DNA of 64,000 bases from Paeniglutamicibacter psychrophenolicus (GCF_030812255.1 NZ_JAUSSH010000003.1:124001-188000); one strand, 5' to 3'. Counted from the stretch's first letter, positions 8,670 through 17,735 are shown. The notes: generated by a model from the letters alone, not told the origin. Numbers and translations: made by a program.

Positions 8670-9317
8670 ATGACCCCTCGACCGAGCTCCGTGATCTGGC
8701 CCGTCGTTCACCGGGAGCGGCTGGCCTTGGCCAACGACCTGGAAATGCTGGCGCCCGGGCGCTGGGAGACGCCGTCGCTGTGCCCCGGCTGGTCCGTGCA
8801 CGACGTACTGGCCCACCTTGTCGACTCCGCCAAGACCACCCGGATGGGATTCGTCCGCCGCATGTTCGCTGCGGGCTTTGACTTCGACAAGGACAACGCC
8901 GTGGGTCTCGCCGGGGAACGCTGCCCGGACCCGGCCCTGACGCTGGCCGCGTTCCGCACGGTGCTCACGCGTACCAGCACCCCGCCGGCGGCCTTGCCCA
9001 CGCGCCTGGTGGAGGCTTTCGTACACGGGGAAGACATTCGCCGTCCGTTGGGAATCCGGAGCGACTACCCGGCCGCGCACGTGGCCACGGCGTTGGAATA
9101 CCAGGTGCGGACCAGCACCAAGATCGGTGGCGGCAAGGAACTCGCCGCAGGGTTCAGGCTGGTCGCCACTGACGACGGGTTCGAGCACGGTTCCGGGGAC
9201 CTGCTGGTTCGCGGCCCGGCGATTTCCTTGCTGCTGGCGGTTTCCGGCCGGCCCTTGGCGGTGGATGAAGTCTCCGGACCGGGTGCGGCGGCCTTCGCGA
9301 CGCACGCCGGATCCTGA
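8670..9317 (+). CDS. Maleylpyruvate isomerase/DinB-like family protein (TIGR03083 type)
   Basis: A 215-residue protein. The N-terminal region 'LCPGWSVHDVLAHLVDSAK' is the metal-binding four-helix bundle signature of mycothiol-dependent maleylpyruvate isomerase N-terminal domains, and 'VEAFVHGEDIRRPLG' is the second conserved block. Many relatives act on, or are thought to use, mycothiol, which this organism makes (mshA and mshC are in the window). ATG at 8670 is chosen; a TTG at 8640 is possible. No operon partner; it converges on the acyl-CoA dehydrogenase gene. Confidence 0.75.
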   Translation: MTPRPSSVIWPVVHRERLALANDLEMLAPGRWETPSLCPGWSVHDVLAHLVDSAKTTRMGFVRRMFAAGFDFDKDNAVGLAGERCPDPALTLAAFRTVLTRTSTPPAALPTRLVEAFVHGEDIRRPLGIRSDYPAAHVATALEYQVRTSTKIGGGKELAAGFRLVATDDGFEHGSGDLLVRGPAISLLLAVSGRPLAVDEVSGPGAAAFATHAGS

Positions 9318-9340
9318 AGCGGGTTCGGAAGTCCTTGATC

Positions 9341-9360
9341 CACGGGGAGCCACGGGGAGC
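9341..9360. repeat. Tandem duplication of a 10-mer
   Basis: CACGGGGAGC occurs twice in direct contact (9341-9350, 9351-9360) in the convergent gap after the isomerase-like gene. It is probably a slippage product without function. Confidence 0.6.
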
Positions 9361-9413
9361 CACTGCGGAACGCGCCTGATGCGGGCCGACCACGAGATCC
9401 AGGGAAAGCCGAT

Positions 9414-9475
9414 CGGGGAGTGCGGTGAGGACCGAGGGGCAGTCGATTGCCTGTTGGACCGCGCCGCACTCCCCG
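9414..9475. terminator. Long-loop hairpin between convergent genes
   Basis: CGGGGAGTGCGG (9414-9425) is the exact reverse complement of 9464-9475, with a 38-base loop. It is placed between the stop of the isomerase-like gene and the stop of the acyl-CoA dehydrogenase. Likely a terminator or transcription barrier; no T-run. Confidence 0.45.
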
Positions 9476-9494
9476 TCGGGGATGGGTGCCGGGG

Positions 9495-11576
9495 CTACTT
9501 CTTGGCCGACGTGTGGTGCGCGGCCTTCTTGGCAGCCTTCTCGCGCGCGATCAGCACCTTTTCGTCAACCGGGGCATCGGCGCTGGCCCGCAGCTTGCGG
9601 TAGTACTCGGCGGCCTCGTCCTGGCGTTCTGCTTCCCCTCCGTCGGCGATCTTCGCGCGCAGGTGCTCCGGTCCGTAGCCGAAGGCATCGACCAGGTCCT
9701 GGGCGTGCGGGCGCAGCCGGGCGAGCAGGATGTTGATGTAGCCGGTGAGCGTGCGGGCCCGCTGCATCGACAGGCGCCCGTTCATCAGGTACCAGCCGAG
9801 GTTCTCCTCGATGAGGGTCAGCGCGTACACGTCGCGCAGCCAGGTCAGCACCGTGCGGGTCCCGGCGTCGGAGGTGTTGCCCAGGGCCGTGGTGAAGGCC
9901 TCCCAGCGCAGCAGTTCGCCATGCGCGCGGGCCGCGGCGATCAGCGCGTCCTGCTTCTCGTTGAAGGCGGCGGCGGAGGCCGCGCGGTCCTTGGTGTTGA
10001 CCCCGCGCAGCGCGTCGGCGATCTCGGCGACCATGGTGTTGATCCGGTCGGTGAGCAGGGCGCGCTGGTTGGATTCGTCCTTGAAGAAGTTTGCGCTCTT
10101 GCGCTCGTCCCCGGTGTCGGCGACGGCCTGGGCGACCGAACGCAGCCCGGTGCGGTGCAGCGCGACGTTTTCGGCCTGCTTGACCACGTAGCGGGCCAGC
10201 ACCCCGGCGTCGAGCTTGCGGAACTCCTGGCCGTAGTCGGTCAGCAGCCGCTTGCCCACCAACTGCAGCAGCACGTTGTTGTCGCCCTCGAAGGTGACGT
10301 AGATGTCCAGGTCCGCGCGCAGGGCGGTGAAGCGGTTCTCGGCAATGAATCCGGCGCCGCCGCAGGCCTCGCGGGCCTCCTGCAGGGTATCCAGTGCGTC
10401 CCAGGTGCTCAGCGGCTTCAGTGCCGCGGCCAGGGTCTCGAGGTCCTGGCGGTCCGCATCGGTGTCGGTGGCCCCGGAGAAGACGTCGTCGAACTTCGCC
10501 AGCAGTTCCTCGTGGGCGAAGGACGCGGCATAGGTGCGGGCCAGGCGGGGGATGAGCCGGCGCTGGTGGCGCTGGTAGTCCATGATGTTCTCCTCCTGGA
10601 TGTCGGAGGAGGCGTTGAACTGGCGGCGCTGGTTGCCGTAGGTCACGGCGATCTGCAGGGCGATCTTGGAGGCGGCGGTGGCGGCGCCGTCCAGCGAGAC
10701 GCGGCCCTGGACCAGGGTGCCGAGCATGGTGAAGAAGCGCCGTCCGGGGGAGTGGATGGGCGAGGAGTAGGTGCCGTCCGCGGTGACGTCGCCGTAGCGG
10801 TTGAGCAGGTTGGTGCGCGGGATGCGGACGTTGGTGAAGTGCAGCCGTCCGTTGTCGATGCCGTTGAGTCCGCCCTTGAGTCCGTCGTCCTGTCCGCCGA
10901 TTCCCGGCAGGAAGCCGTTCTCGTCCCGGATGTCGACGTAGAAGGCGTGCACGCCGTGGTTCACGCCGCCGGTGATGAGCTGGGCGAAGACCACCGCGGC
11001 CTTGCCGTGGACCCCGGCGTTGCCCAGGAATTCCTTCCAGGCGGCCTTGAAGGGGGTGTTGATGACGAATTCCTGCGCCTGGGCATCATAGGTGGCGGTG
11101 GTGCCGATGGAGGCGACGTCCGAGCCGTGCCCGATCTCGGTCATCGCGAAGGCCCCGGGGATTTCCAGGTTCATGATGCCCGGCAGCCACTTGTCGTGGT
11201 GTTCTGCGGTGCCCAGGTGCAGCACCGCGCAGCCGAACAGGCCCCACTGGACGCCGGCCTTGATCTGCAGGGACGGGTCGGCGGTGACCAGTTCCTCGAA
11301 GCTGGCGATGGAGCCGCCGTGGTTGTCTTCGCCGCCCAGTCGCGCGGGGAAGGCCCGGTGCACGGCCTTGGCGTTGACCAGTTCGTGCAGCTGGGTGAAG
11401 ACGCGTTCGCGGTGCTCGTCCATGGACAGCCCGGGGGTTCCGCGCACGGCCTCGGTGCCGGCCAGGGCACGGGCTTCCTTGCGGATCCCCGCCCAGCGGC
11501 CCAGCAGCTGTTCGCCGAGGGATGCCACGTCGATGGTGACGTCGGCGGTGTCGAGGGTGATTTGTTCCTGGGTCAC
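9495..11576 (-). CDS. Acyl-CoA oxidase/dehydrogenase, peroxisomal-oxidase-like
   Basis: A 693-residue flavoprotein with the three-part acyl-CoA oxidase layout. There is an N-terminal helical domain, then the FAD/substrate middle domain with 'FAMTEIGHGSDVASIGTTATYD', then the C-terminal bundle with 'EACGGAGFIAENR' and the 'FEGDNNVLLQLVGKRL' block typical of oxidases. It catalyses alpha-beta desaturation of acyl-CoA. GTG at 11574-11576 is chosen because GAAAGG lies about 10 bases upstream; the longer frame to 11798 runs into the TetR gene. It is next to a TetR regulator and the divergent thiolase operon, so it probably supplies the first step of that beta-oxidation set. Confidence 0.87.
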   Translation of the reverse strand: MTQEQITLDTADVTIDVASLGEQLLGRWAGIRKEARALAGTEAVRGTPGLSMDEHRERVFTQLHELVNAKAVHRAFPARLGGEDNHGGSIASFEELVTADPSLQIKAGVQWGLFGCAVLHLGTAEHHDKWLPGIMNLEIPGAFAMTEIGHGSDVASIGTTATYDAQAQEFVINTPFKAAWKEFLGNAGVHGKAAVVFAQLITGGVNHGVHAFYVDIRDENGFLPGIGGQDDGLKGGLNGIDNGRLHFTNVRIPRTNLLNRYGDVTADGTYSSPIHSPGRRFFTMLGTLVQGRVSLDGAATAASKIALQIAVTYGNQRRQFNASSDIQEENIMDYQRHQRRLIPRLARTYAASFAHEELLAKFDDVFSGATDTDADRQDLETLAAALKPLSTWDALDTLQEAREACGGAGFIAENRFTALRADLDIYVTFEGDNNVLLQLVGKRLLTDYGQEFRKLDAGVLARYVVKQAENVALHRTGLRSVAQAVADTGDERKSANFFKDESNQRALLTDRINTMVAEIADALRGVNTKDRAASAAAFNEKQDALIAAARAHGELLRWEAFTTALGNTSDAGTRTVLTWLRDVYALTLIEENLGWYLMNGRLSMQRARTLTGYINILLARLRPHAQDLVDAFGYGPEHLRAKIADGGEAERQDEAAEYYRKLRASADAPVDEKVLIAREKAAKKAAHHTSAKK

Positions 11577-11683
11577 TGGCGTATCTGCCTTTCGGTTGTG
11601 CTGCCCTCGCGGTGCGGGGGAACTGACGCTGGATTTCTTGGATGTTTGGTGGTCGTCTCGCCGTGGGGCAAGGGGCTTGCGGG

Positions 11684-12397
11684 CTAGGGGCGTTCGAGTG
11701 TGGCCTGTGACGCCACGCCGTGGGTGAGCCACAGGGTCAGGCTCCGGGCGAGTTCCTCGATGCCGGGGCGTCCGGGGCCCTCGGGTGCGCGCAGCCACAG
11801 TTCGCCGGCGGCGCGGACCATGCCGATCGATGCGCGCGGCCAGAGCTCGAGGGCGGGGCTGGCCTGTTCGCCGGGCCCGACGCCCATGTAGGCGTGCATG
11901 CGTTCGCGCATCATCGTTGCCAGGTCCTCGAAGAAGTCGTTCAGTGCTCCGTCGCGGACCTGCCCCCCGGCACCGGCCGGGTCGGTCAGCACGTCCGTTG
12001 CGGGGCTGGCGGTGACGAAGAAGTAGATGTTCGGGGAGGTCGCGGCCATCCGCAGGTAGGCCAGCACCATGGCGTGCAATGCGTCGCCCTCGCCGCTGGA
12101 CTTGAGGGCCGCGGCGATCACCTCGGTGCGGAAGTTGGTGATGACGTACTGGCCCAGCGCCTGGCGCAGTCCCTCCTTGTCGCCGAAGTAGCGGTAGAAG
12201 ACGGACTTGGAGGTGTTCGCCTGCGCGGCGATCTCCTCCATGGAGGCGCCGGGGCCCAGCCGGTGGATGGTGTGCCGGGCGAGCTTGATCAGTTCCAGGC
12301 GCCGCGCGGCCCGGTGGGCATCCCAGCGCGCCGAACGGCCATCGCCTGCTGCCTGCATGGAGGTGCCCGCGGTGTCGGGGGCTTGTGGGTTGTTCAC
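11684..12397 (-). CDS. TetR family transcriptional regulator of the beta-oxidation cluster
   Basis: A 237-residue repressor. The helix-turn-helix lies at about 50-85 ('GASMEEIAAQANTSKSVFYRYFGDKEGL'), followed by a ligand-binding domain. The GTG start directly abuts a 31-base palindrome, and TACGCT inside that palindrome lies seven bases before the start, so the mRNA is likely leaderless and self-repressed. Its neighbours are acyl-CoA oxidase (same strand) and thiolase/reductase/dehydratase (opposite strand), suggesting that an acyl-CoA ligand releases repression. The ligand is inferred only from context. Confidence 0.87.
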   Translation of the reverse strand: MNNPQAPDTAGTSMQAAGDGRSARWDAHRAARRLELIKLARHTIHRLGPGASMEEIAAQANTSKSVFYRYFGDKEGLRQALGQYVITNFRTEVIAAALKSSGEGDALHAMVLAYLRMAATSPNIYFFVTASPATDVLTDPAGAGGQVRDGALNDFFEDLATMMRERMHAYMGVGPGEQASPALELWPRASIGMVRAAGELWLRAPEGPGRPGIEELARSLTLWLTHGVASQATLERP

Positions 12398-12428
12398 GAT
12401 ACCCAGCGTATCAGGTACGCTGGGTATC
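12398..12428. promoter_or_regulatory. Palindromic TetR operator with overlapping divergent -10 elements
   Basis: GATACCCAGCGTA (12398-12410) and its exact complement TACGCTGGGTATC (12416-12428) flank TCAGG. Each half contains TACGCT, a possible -10 on its own strand; for the plus strand TTCACG lies 17 bases upstream. A bound repressor would therefore cover both divergent promoters. It lies precisely between the tetR and thiolase genes. Confidence 0.8.
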
Positions 12429-12468
12429 AGTAACTCACCTCACATCTGCCCCCAGGAGCAACATCAGC

Positions 12469-13767
12469 ATGTCCGACCAGACCCAAGCCATTCGCCCGGC
12501 CGTCATCATCGGCGGAAACCGCATCCCCTTCGCCCGTTCCAACGGCGCCTACTCCAAGGCCAGCAACCAGGACATGCTCACCGCCGCACTCGACGGGCTC
12601 ATCGCCCGCTTCGGCCTGCAGGGCCAGCGCCTCGGCGCCGTTGCCGCCGGCGCGGTGCTCAAGCACTCCAAGGACTTCAACCTGGTGCGCGAATGCGTGC
12701 TCGGCACCTCGCTCTCGGCCCAGACCCCGGCCTACGACGTCCAGATGGCCTGCGCCACCGGCATGGAGGCCATCGGCTCGCTGGCCAACAAGATCAAGCT
12801 GGGCCAGATCGACTCGGGCATCGGCGGCGGCGTGGACACCACCTCGGATGCCCCGATCGCGGTCTCCGAGGGCCTGCGCGCGGTCCTGATGGATCTTTCC
12901 CGCGCCCGCACCACCGGCGCGAAGCTCAAGGCGGTCTCCAGGTTCCGCCCGCGCGATTTGGCACCGAACGCGCCGGGCACCGGCGAACCGCGCACCGGCC
13001 TGTCGATGGGCGACCACCAGGCGATCACCACCAAGGCCTGGAACATTTCCCGCGCCGCCCAGGACGAGCTCGCCCTGGCCAGCCACAAGAACCTCGCGGC
13101 CGCCTACGAGCGGAACTTCTTCGACGACCTCATCACCCCGTTTGCCGGGGTCTCGAAGGACACCAACATGCGCGCCGACTCGACCCTGGAAAAGCTCGCC
13201 TCGCTCAAGCCGGCCTTCGGCAAGAACCTGGGCGCAGAGGCGACGATGACCGCCGGCAACTCCACCCCGCTGACCGACGGGGCCTCGGCCGTGCTGCTGG
13301 GCTCGGAGGACTACGCCCGCGAGCACGATTTGCCGATGCTGGCGAACTTCGTGGACTTCGAGGCCGCCGCAGTGGACTTCGTGCACGGGGCCGAGGGCCT
13401 GCTCATGGCACCGACCTACGCCGTGGCCCGCATCCTGGAGCGCAACAACCTCTCGCTGCAGGACTTCGACTTCTACGAGATCCACGAGGCCTTCGCCGGC
13501 ACCGTGCTGGCCACGCTGGCCGCCTGGGAAGATGCCGAATTCTGCAAGAACAAGCTCGGCCTTCAGGCACCGCTGGGCGCCATCGACCGCTCCAGGCTCA
13601 ACGTCAACGGCTCCTCGCTGGCCGCCGGGCACCCGTTCGCCGCCACCGGCGGGCGCATCGTGGCCTCGCTGGCGAAGATGCTCCATGAGAAGGGGTCGGG
13701 CCGCGGCCTGGTCTCCGTGTGCGCCGCCGGCGGACAGGGCGTCGTGGCGATCCTGGAGGCACGCTGA
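12469..13767 (+). CDS. Acetyl-CoA C-acyltransferase (thiolase, FadI/FadA2-like)
   Basis: A 432-residue thiolase that cleaves 3-ketoacyl-CoA in the last step of beta-oxidation. The nucleophilic Cys is at about 95 in 'QMACATGMEA'. The other catalytic motifs are present: 'NGSSLAAGHPF', 'HEAFAG', and the C-terminal 'CAAGGQGV'. The ribosome-binding site AGGAG at 12454-12458 sets the start. It heads an operon with a FabG4-type reductase two bases downstream and a MaoC dehydratase. The same trio occurs around Mycobacterium tuberculosis Rv0241c-Rv0243 (htdX, fabG4, fadA2). Confidence 0.9.
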   Translation: MSDQTQAIRPAVIIGGNRIPFARSNGAYSKASNQDMLTAALDGLIARFGLQGQRLGAVAAGAVLKHSKDFNLVRECVLGTSLSAQTPAYDVQMACATGMEAIGSLANKIKLGQIDSGIGGGVDTTSDAPIAVSEGLRAVLMDLSRARTTGAKLKAVSRFRPRDLAPNAPGTGEPRTGLSMGDHQAITTKAWNISRAAQDELALASHKNLAAAYERNFFDDLITPFAGVSKDTNMRADSTLEKLASLKPAFGKNLGAEATMTAGNSTPLTDGASAVLLGSEDYAREHDLPMLANFVDFEAAAVDFVHGAEGLLMAPTYAVARILERNNLSLQDFDFYEIHEAFAGTVLATLAAWEDAEFCKNKLGLQAPLGAIDRSRLNVNGSSLAAGHPFAATGGRIVASLAKMLHEKGSGRGLVSVCAAGGQGVVAILEAR

Positions 13768-13769
13768 TC

Positions 13770-15107
13770 ATGGCGGACAAGTACCTGGAACTCGTGAACT
13801 CCGGCTTCACCAAGAAGCTCGCCAAGTCCCTGGGCGCCCCGCGCCCGGCGATCCTGCGCCGCTACGCACCAGGGGCCCCGTTGCTGCCCGGCCCGCTGCT
13901 GCTGCTCGGAAACTCCTCCGCCGCCCAGGACCTGGCGGACACGCTGCTGGGCTGGGGCCTGGACGTGCGCCGGCACGCCTCCGGCGAGAGTCGGCTCGGC
14001 GGGATCATCCTGCTGCTCGACGAACTGGCGGACCCCGCCGAACTCTCCGAACCCATGCTCGCCGCCGGCGCGGCGCTGCGCCGGCTGGCCCCCGGCGGAC
14101 GCGTGGTCTGCCTCAGCCGCCCCGCACTGGAAACCGACGCCCCGGCCGTGGCCGCCGTGCGCCAGGGCATCGACGGAACCGTGCGCTCCATGGGCCGGGA
14201 AATGCGCGGCGGGGCGACCGCCAACGGCATCGTCCTCGCCGAGGGCATCCCGGCCACCGCACCCTCCGCACTGGCGGCCCTGCACTTCCTGCTCTCCGGG
14301 CGCAGCGCCTACGTCGACGGCCAGTTCATCGCCGTTGACTCGGCCGACGGGACGCTGCCGGAGGACTTCGACAGGCCCCTGGCCGGGAAGGTCGCCGTGG
14401 TCACCGGTGCGGCCCGCGGCATCGGGGCGGCCATCGCGCAGACGCTGCACCGCGACGGCGCCACCGTGGTGGTGGTCGACGTCCCGGCCGCCGGGGACGC
14501 GCTGGCAAGGGTCGCCAACCGGGTCTCCGGCACCGCCCTGCAGCTGGACGTGACCCGCCCCGACGCCGGGGAAAAGATCATCGAGCACGCGGTGTCCCGC
14601 CACGGGGCACTGGACATCGTGATCCACAATGCCGGGATCACCCGCGACAAGCTGCTGGCCAACATGGACGCGGCCCGCTGGGACTCGGTCATCGCGGTGA
14701 ACATCTCCTCGCAGCTGGCCATGAACGAGGCGTTCCTGGCCGCCCAGCTGCCGGGGCTGCGCATCGTGTCGCTGGCCTCGACCTCCGGCATCGCCGGGAA
14801 CCGCGGGCAGACCAACTACGCGGCCTCCAAGGGCGGGGTCATCGGCATGGTGCGGGCCTCCGCGGCCGCATTCGCCGCAAACGGCGGGGGCATCAACGCC
14901 GTGGCTCCCGGGTTCATCGAGACCGACATGACCGCGAAGATCCCGTTGGCGACCCGCGCCGTGGCGCGGATGCTGATGCCCTCGCTGATGCAGGGCGGGC
15001 TGCCGCTGGATGTGGCCGAAGCCATTGGATTGCTGGCCTCGGATGCGGCCGCCGGCATCAACGGGCGCACCCTGCGGGTGTGCGGGCAGTCGCTGGTGGG
15101 GGCATGA
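13770..15107 (+). CDS. fabG: High-molecular-weight 3-oxoacyl reductase (FabG4-like SDR)
   Basis: A 445-residue reductase, much longer than normal FabG (~245). It has an N-terminal flavodoxin-like domain (to about 200) that lacks catalytic residues, then a complete SDR domain. The latter shows TGAARGIG at 212-219, 'LDIVIHNAGITRD', the catalytic Ser in 'VSLASTSG', and YAASK. This is the HMwFabG architecture known from mycobacterial FabG4. It would interconvert 3-ketoacyl-CoA and 3-hydroxyacyl-CoA. It starts two bases after the thiolase stop and overlaps the next gene by four bases, so translation is coupled. Confidence 0.9.
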   Translation: MADKYLELVNSGFTKKLAKSLGAPRPAILRRYAPGAPLLPGPLLLLGNSSAAQDLADTLLGWGLDVRRHASGESRLGGIILLLDELADPAELSEPMLAAGAALRRLAPGGRVVCLSRPALETDAPAVAAVRQGIDGTVRSMGREMRGGATANGIVLAEGIPATAPSALAALHFLLSGRSAYVDGQFIAVDSADGTLPEDFDRPLAGKVAVVTGAARGIGAAIAQTLHRDGATVVVVDVPAAGDALARVANRVSGTALQLDVTRPDAGEKIIEHAVSRHGALDIVIHNAGITRDKLLANMDAARWDSVIAVNISSQLAMNEAFLAAQLPGLRIVSLASTSGIAGNRGQTNYAASKGGVIGMVRASAAAFAANGGGINAVAPGFIETDMTAKIPLATRAVARMLMPSLMQGGLPLDVAEAIGLLASDAAAGINGRTLRVCGQSLVGA

Positions 15108-16027
15108 GCGCCCGCGAACGGGTGGTCCTGGATGCCGTGCCCTCGCTGGGCGCGCTCTACGCCAAGGCCGCCGGAAGCCGGCTGCGCGCCCTGCTGCCCG
15201 GCGGCAAGGCCGCAGGCGGCACGCTGCCGGAGGTTGAGCACCACCTCGAGGCCCTGGTGGCCGATCCCGCACGGCTGGTCGCCTACCAGCGCCTGATGGG
15301 GGACACCGTGCGCGACACCCTGCCCAGCGTCTTTGTGCACGGCATGGTGTTCCCGGTGGCGATGTCGGTGATGGTGCGCGAGGACTTCCCGCTGCCGCTG
15401 CTGGGCATGGTGCACCTGGCCAACCAGGTCGACCACCTGCGGCCGATCTCCTCCACGGCGACGCTCTCGGCCACCGCCCGGGCGGCGGACCTGCGCGGGC
15501 ACCGCGCCGGCACCCAGCTCGATGTTCTCGTCGAGGTCGCCGAAGGCGGCGAACCGGTGTGGCGCGGGGTCTCGACCTACCTGGCCCGCGGGGTCTGGCC
15601 CGGCAGCCGGCCCGGCGCCCCCGCCGAGGCCCGGGCGCCCTTCACCATTCCGGGACGCACCGCGTCGTGGAAGCTGGCCGCCGACACCGGGCGCGCCTAC
15701 GCGGCGGTGCTGGGGGACTACAACCCCATCCACCTCTCGGCGGCTTCGGCCAGGGCACTGGGCATGAAGCGGGCCATTGCCCACGGGATGTACCTGGCCG
15801 GACGGGCGCTGGCCGGCAGCACACCCCACGACACGGGCTACAAGTGGGGCATCGAGTTCGCCACCCCGGTGTTCCTGCCCTCCACCGTCGATGTCGCCTT
15901 CACGGACCGCGGGGACCACACGGTTTTCAGCGGGTGGGGAGCACGCAGCGGAAAGCCGCATTTCTCCGGATCGATCACCACCATGGCCCAAGCGCCGGGC
16001 AGCGGCCGGCAGTCCCGACGGCCATGA
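15104..16027 (+). CDS. MaoC-like (R)-specific enoyl-CoA hydratase
   Basis: A 307-residue double-hotdog protein. The C-terminal half has the hydratase-2 signature 'LGDYNPIHLSAASARALGMKRAIAHGM', with the catalytic Asp and His in place. The start ATG overlaps the preceding stop (ATGA), giving a three-gene operon thiolase-reductase-dehydratase. It resembles HtdX of mycobacteria. It would hydrate trans-2-enoyl-CoA, completing the beta-oxidation steps encoded around the TetR operator. An in-frame GTG at 15080 lies inside the previous gene and is not preferred. Confidence 0.88.
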   Translation: MSARERVVLDAVPSLGALYAKAAGSRLRALLPGGKAAGGTLPEVEHHLEALVADPARLVAYQRLMGDTVRDTLPSVFVHGMVFPVAMSVMVREDFPLPLLGMVHLANQVDHLRPISSTATLSATARAADLRGHRAGTQLDVLVEVAEGGEPVWRGVSTYLARGVWPGSRPGAPAEARAPFTIPGRTASWKLAADTGRAYAAVLGDYNPIHLSAASARALGMKRAIAHGMYLAGRALAGSTPHDTGYKWGIEFATPVFLPSTVDVAFTDRGDHTVFSGWGARSGKPHFSGSITTMAQAPGSGRQSRRP

Positions 16028-16038
16028 ACCGTTGGGCC

Positions 16039-16081
16039 CGGGGTGCCCCGTGAACCAGATGCCGGTTTGCGGGGCACCCCG
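16039..16081. terminator. 12-bp hairpin between convergent maoC and mshA
   Basis: CGGGGTGCCCCG (16039-16050) pairs exactly with CGGGGCACCCCG (16070-16081) across a 19-base loop, placed between convergent stop codons. CGTTTAG follows on the plus strand. Confidence 0.7.
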
Positions 16082-16130
16082 CGTTTAGCCCGAAGCAACT
16101 TCCCTGCGGCGGTCGGTGCCGCCAGGTGCG

Positions 16131-17375
16131 CTACCCTGCCGGTGAGGTGCCCGGGAGGCCAACCGGGCCGCGGGCCATTGCCCGGCGATACGAACCAAGG
16201 GCGGCAGCGGCAGTCTTGTCCCAACCGTGCCCGGCGGCGAATTCGGCGGCCTGGGCACCCAGCCGCCGGCGCAGCGGCACGTCGGCGGCAAGGTTCGCCA
16301 GTGCCGCCGCCCAGGCTGATGGTTCGGCGCCATCGACCAGGATTCCGGTGTGGCCGTCCCGCACCGCATGGGGCAGCCCCCCGACGCGGCGGGCCAGCAC
16401 CGGGGTGCCGCAGGCCTGGGCCTCCAGCGCCACCAGCCCGAAGGACTCGCTGTAGGAGGGAACCGCCACGACGTCGGCGCCGCGGAACGCCTTGGCCAGG
16501 TGCTCCGCGGGCATCGGCAGCGAGAACCGCACCAGGTGCTCCACCTGTTGTGCCTCGACCAGTTTCTGCAGGTCCAGTTCCTTGGCCCCGGAGCGCGCCC
16601 CGATCACCGAGAGCTTCACATCGAGGTCCGGGCGTTCACGGGCCAGGATCCCCAGTGCCCGCACCAGGATCTGCGGGCCCTTGAGCTTCTGGATGCGCCC
16701 GGCAAAGACCACGCGCAGGGAACCCGGCGCGCTCTCGTGCTGCTCGCACACCCCGGGGTGGAAGGTCGACAGGTCCACGCCCGGCTCCACCACGTCAAGG
16801 GCCGCGGATTCGGCACCGTAGAGGTGGATGAGCTCCTCGACCTCGGCGGGGGTGTTCGCGGTGAGCCGGTCGGCCTGCAGGCACAGCAGCATCTCCCCGC
16901 GGATGCGGTCTGCGGACTCCGCGGTGTGCGCCGAGAGCTTCTTGACCTTGCCCATGGTGTGCATGGTGTGCACCAGCGGCACGCCCCACGCATCCCGCAG
17001 CTGCAGCCCGACGATCCCGGAGAGCCAGTAGTGGGAATGGATCGCGTCGTAAGGTCCAAGTCCAAGGCCCGAGGCGTAGCCCTGGATCGCCGATGCGGCT
17101 TCCGGAAGGTGCCCGGCCAGCCCCTCCTTGGTCAGTTTCCCCGGCGGGCCGGCCTGCACCTCGTGGCACACCACGCCCGGCGCCATGTCGGTGGCCCTGG
17201 TCTCGGTGCCCCGGACGAAGACATCGACCTGCACTCCGAGGTCGGCCAGGGCGAGCGTCAGGTTCCTGATGTACACGTTCATTCCGCCGGCATCCCCGGA
17301 CCCGGGCTGTTCCAGCGGGGAGGTGTGCAGCGAAATCATCGCGATGCGCCGGGGTGTGTTCGTGGGTTCGGACAT
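16131..17375 (-). CDS. mshA: D-inositol-3-phosphate glycosyltransferase, mycothiol biosynthesis
   Basis: A 414-residue GT4 (GT-B fold) enzyme. It transfers GlcNAc from UDP-GlcNAc to 1L-myo-inositol 1-phosphate, the first step of mycothiol synthesis. Characteristic blocks are 'ISLHTSPLEQPGSGDAGGMN' near the N-terminus (the GGMNVY substrate loop), 'DAIHSHYWLSG', 'FAGRIQKLKGPQ' and 'PSYSESFGLVALEAQACGTP' (E-x7-E). The ATG at 17375 begins just before the conserved region. It stands alone; mshC lies 5 kb away on the other strand. Confidence 0.93.
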   Translation of the reverse strand: MSEPTNTPRRIAMISLHTSPLEQPGSGDAGGMNVYIRNLTLALADLGVQVDVFVRGTETRATDMAPGVVCHEVQAGPPGKLTKEGLAGHLPEAASAIQGYASGLGLGPYDAIHSHYWLSGIVGLQLRDAWGVPLVHTMHTMGKVKKLSAHTAESADRIRGEMLLCLQADRLTANTPAEVEELIHLYGAESAALDVVEPGVDLSTFHPGVCEQHESAPGSLRVVFAGRIQKLKGPQILVRALGILARERPDLDVKLSVIGARSGAKELDLQKLVEAQQVEHLVRFSLPMPAEHLAKAFRGADVVAVPSYSESFGLVALEAQACGTPVLARRVGGLPHAVRDGHTGILVDGAEPSAWAAALANLAADVPLRRRLGAQAAEFAAGHGWDKTAAAALGSYRRAMARGPVGLPGTSPAG

Positions 17376-17640
17376 CGGTGCTCTGCCGCCTGTAAACGAG
17401 AAATGTGCGATCAATGTGGCCACCGTTTCCCCGACGTGCCCGGGAGGTGGCGGCCCAACACCTTCATCCTACGCAACAAGCCCCGCCCCGGATCATGCTC
17501 GGCCGCGGGCCCGAAATACCCGATTTCCCCCTCCGGGACATGACCCTGCTCACAAATACCGTTCCCGTCGGGGTGTTTTGCCTCCACGGCACGCAAATCG
17601 CCTTGTAAACACGGGGTTTTTGGGGTGGGGGACCGCCGAA

Positions 17641-17670
17641 TTGAAGTGCGCCCCAAACCCGTGCTAGAGT
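17641..17670 (+). promoter_or_regulatory. Promoter of the tRNA-Leu gene
   Basis: TTGAAG (17641-17646), an 18-base spacer, then TAGAGT (17665-17670), about 60 bases before the mature tRNA. The remainder of the 360-base gap from mshA (17376-17735) shows no coding sequence or other site I can support. Confidence 0.65.
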
Positions 17671-17735
17671 CTTATCTCGCCGCGGACAACGGAAACAAAG
17701 TTCTTCACGAACTTCTTCCGGTGCAGCGGCCACCA

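Noticed and set aside
9341-9360. Tandem 10-mer as a regulatory iteron
   Set aside because: Only two copies, located downstream of a stop codon between convergent genes; slippage is the simpler reading.
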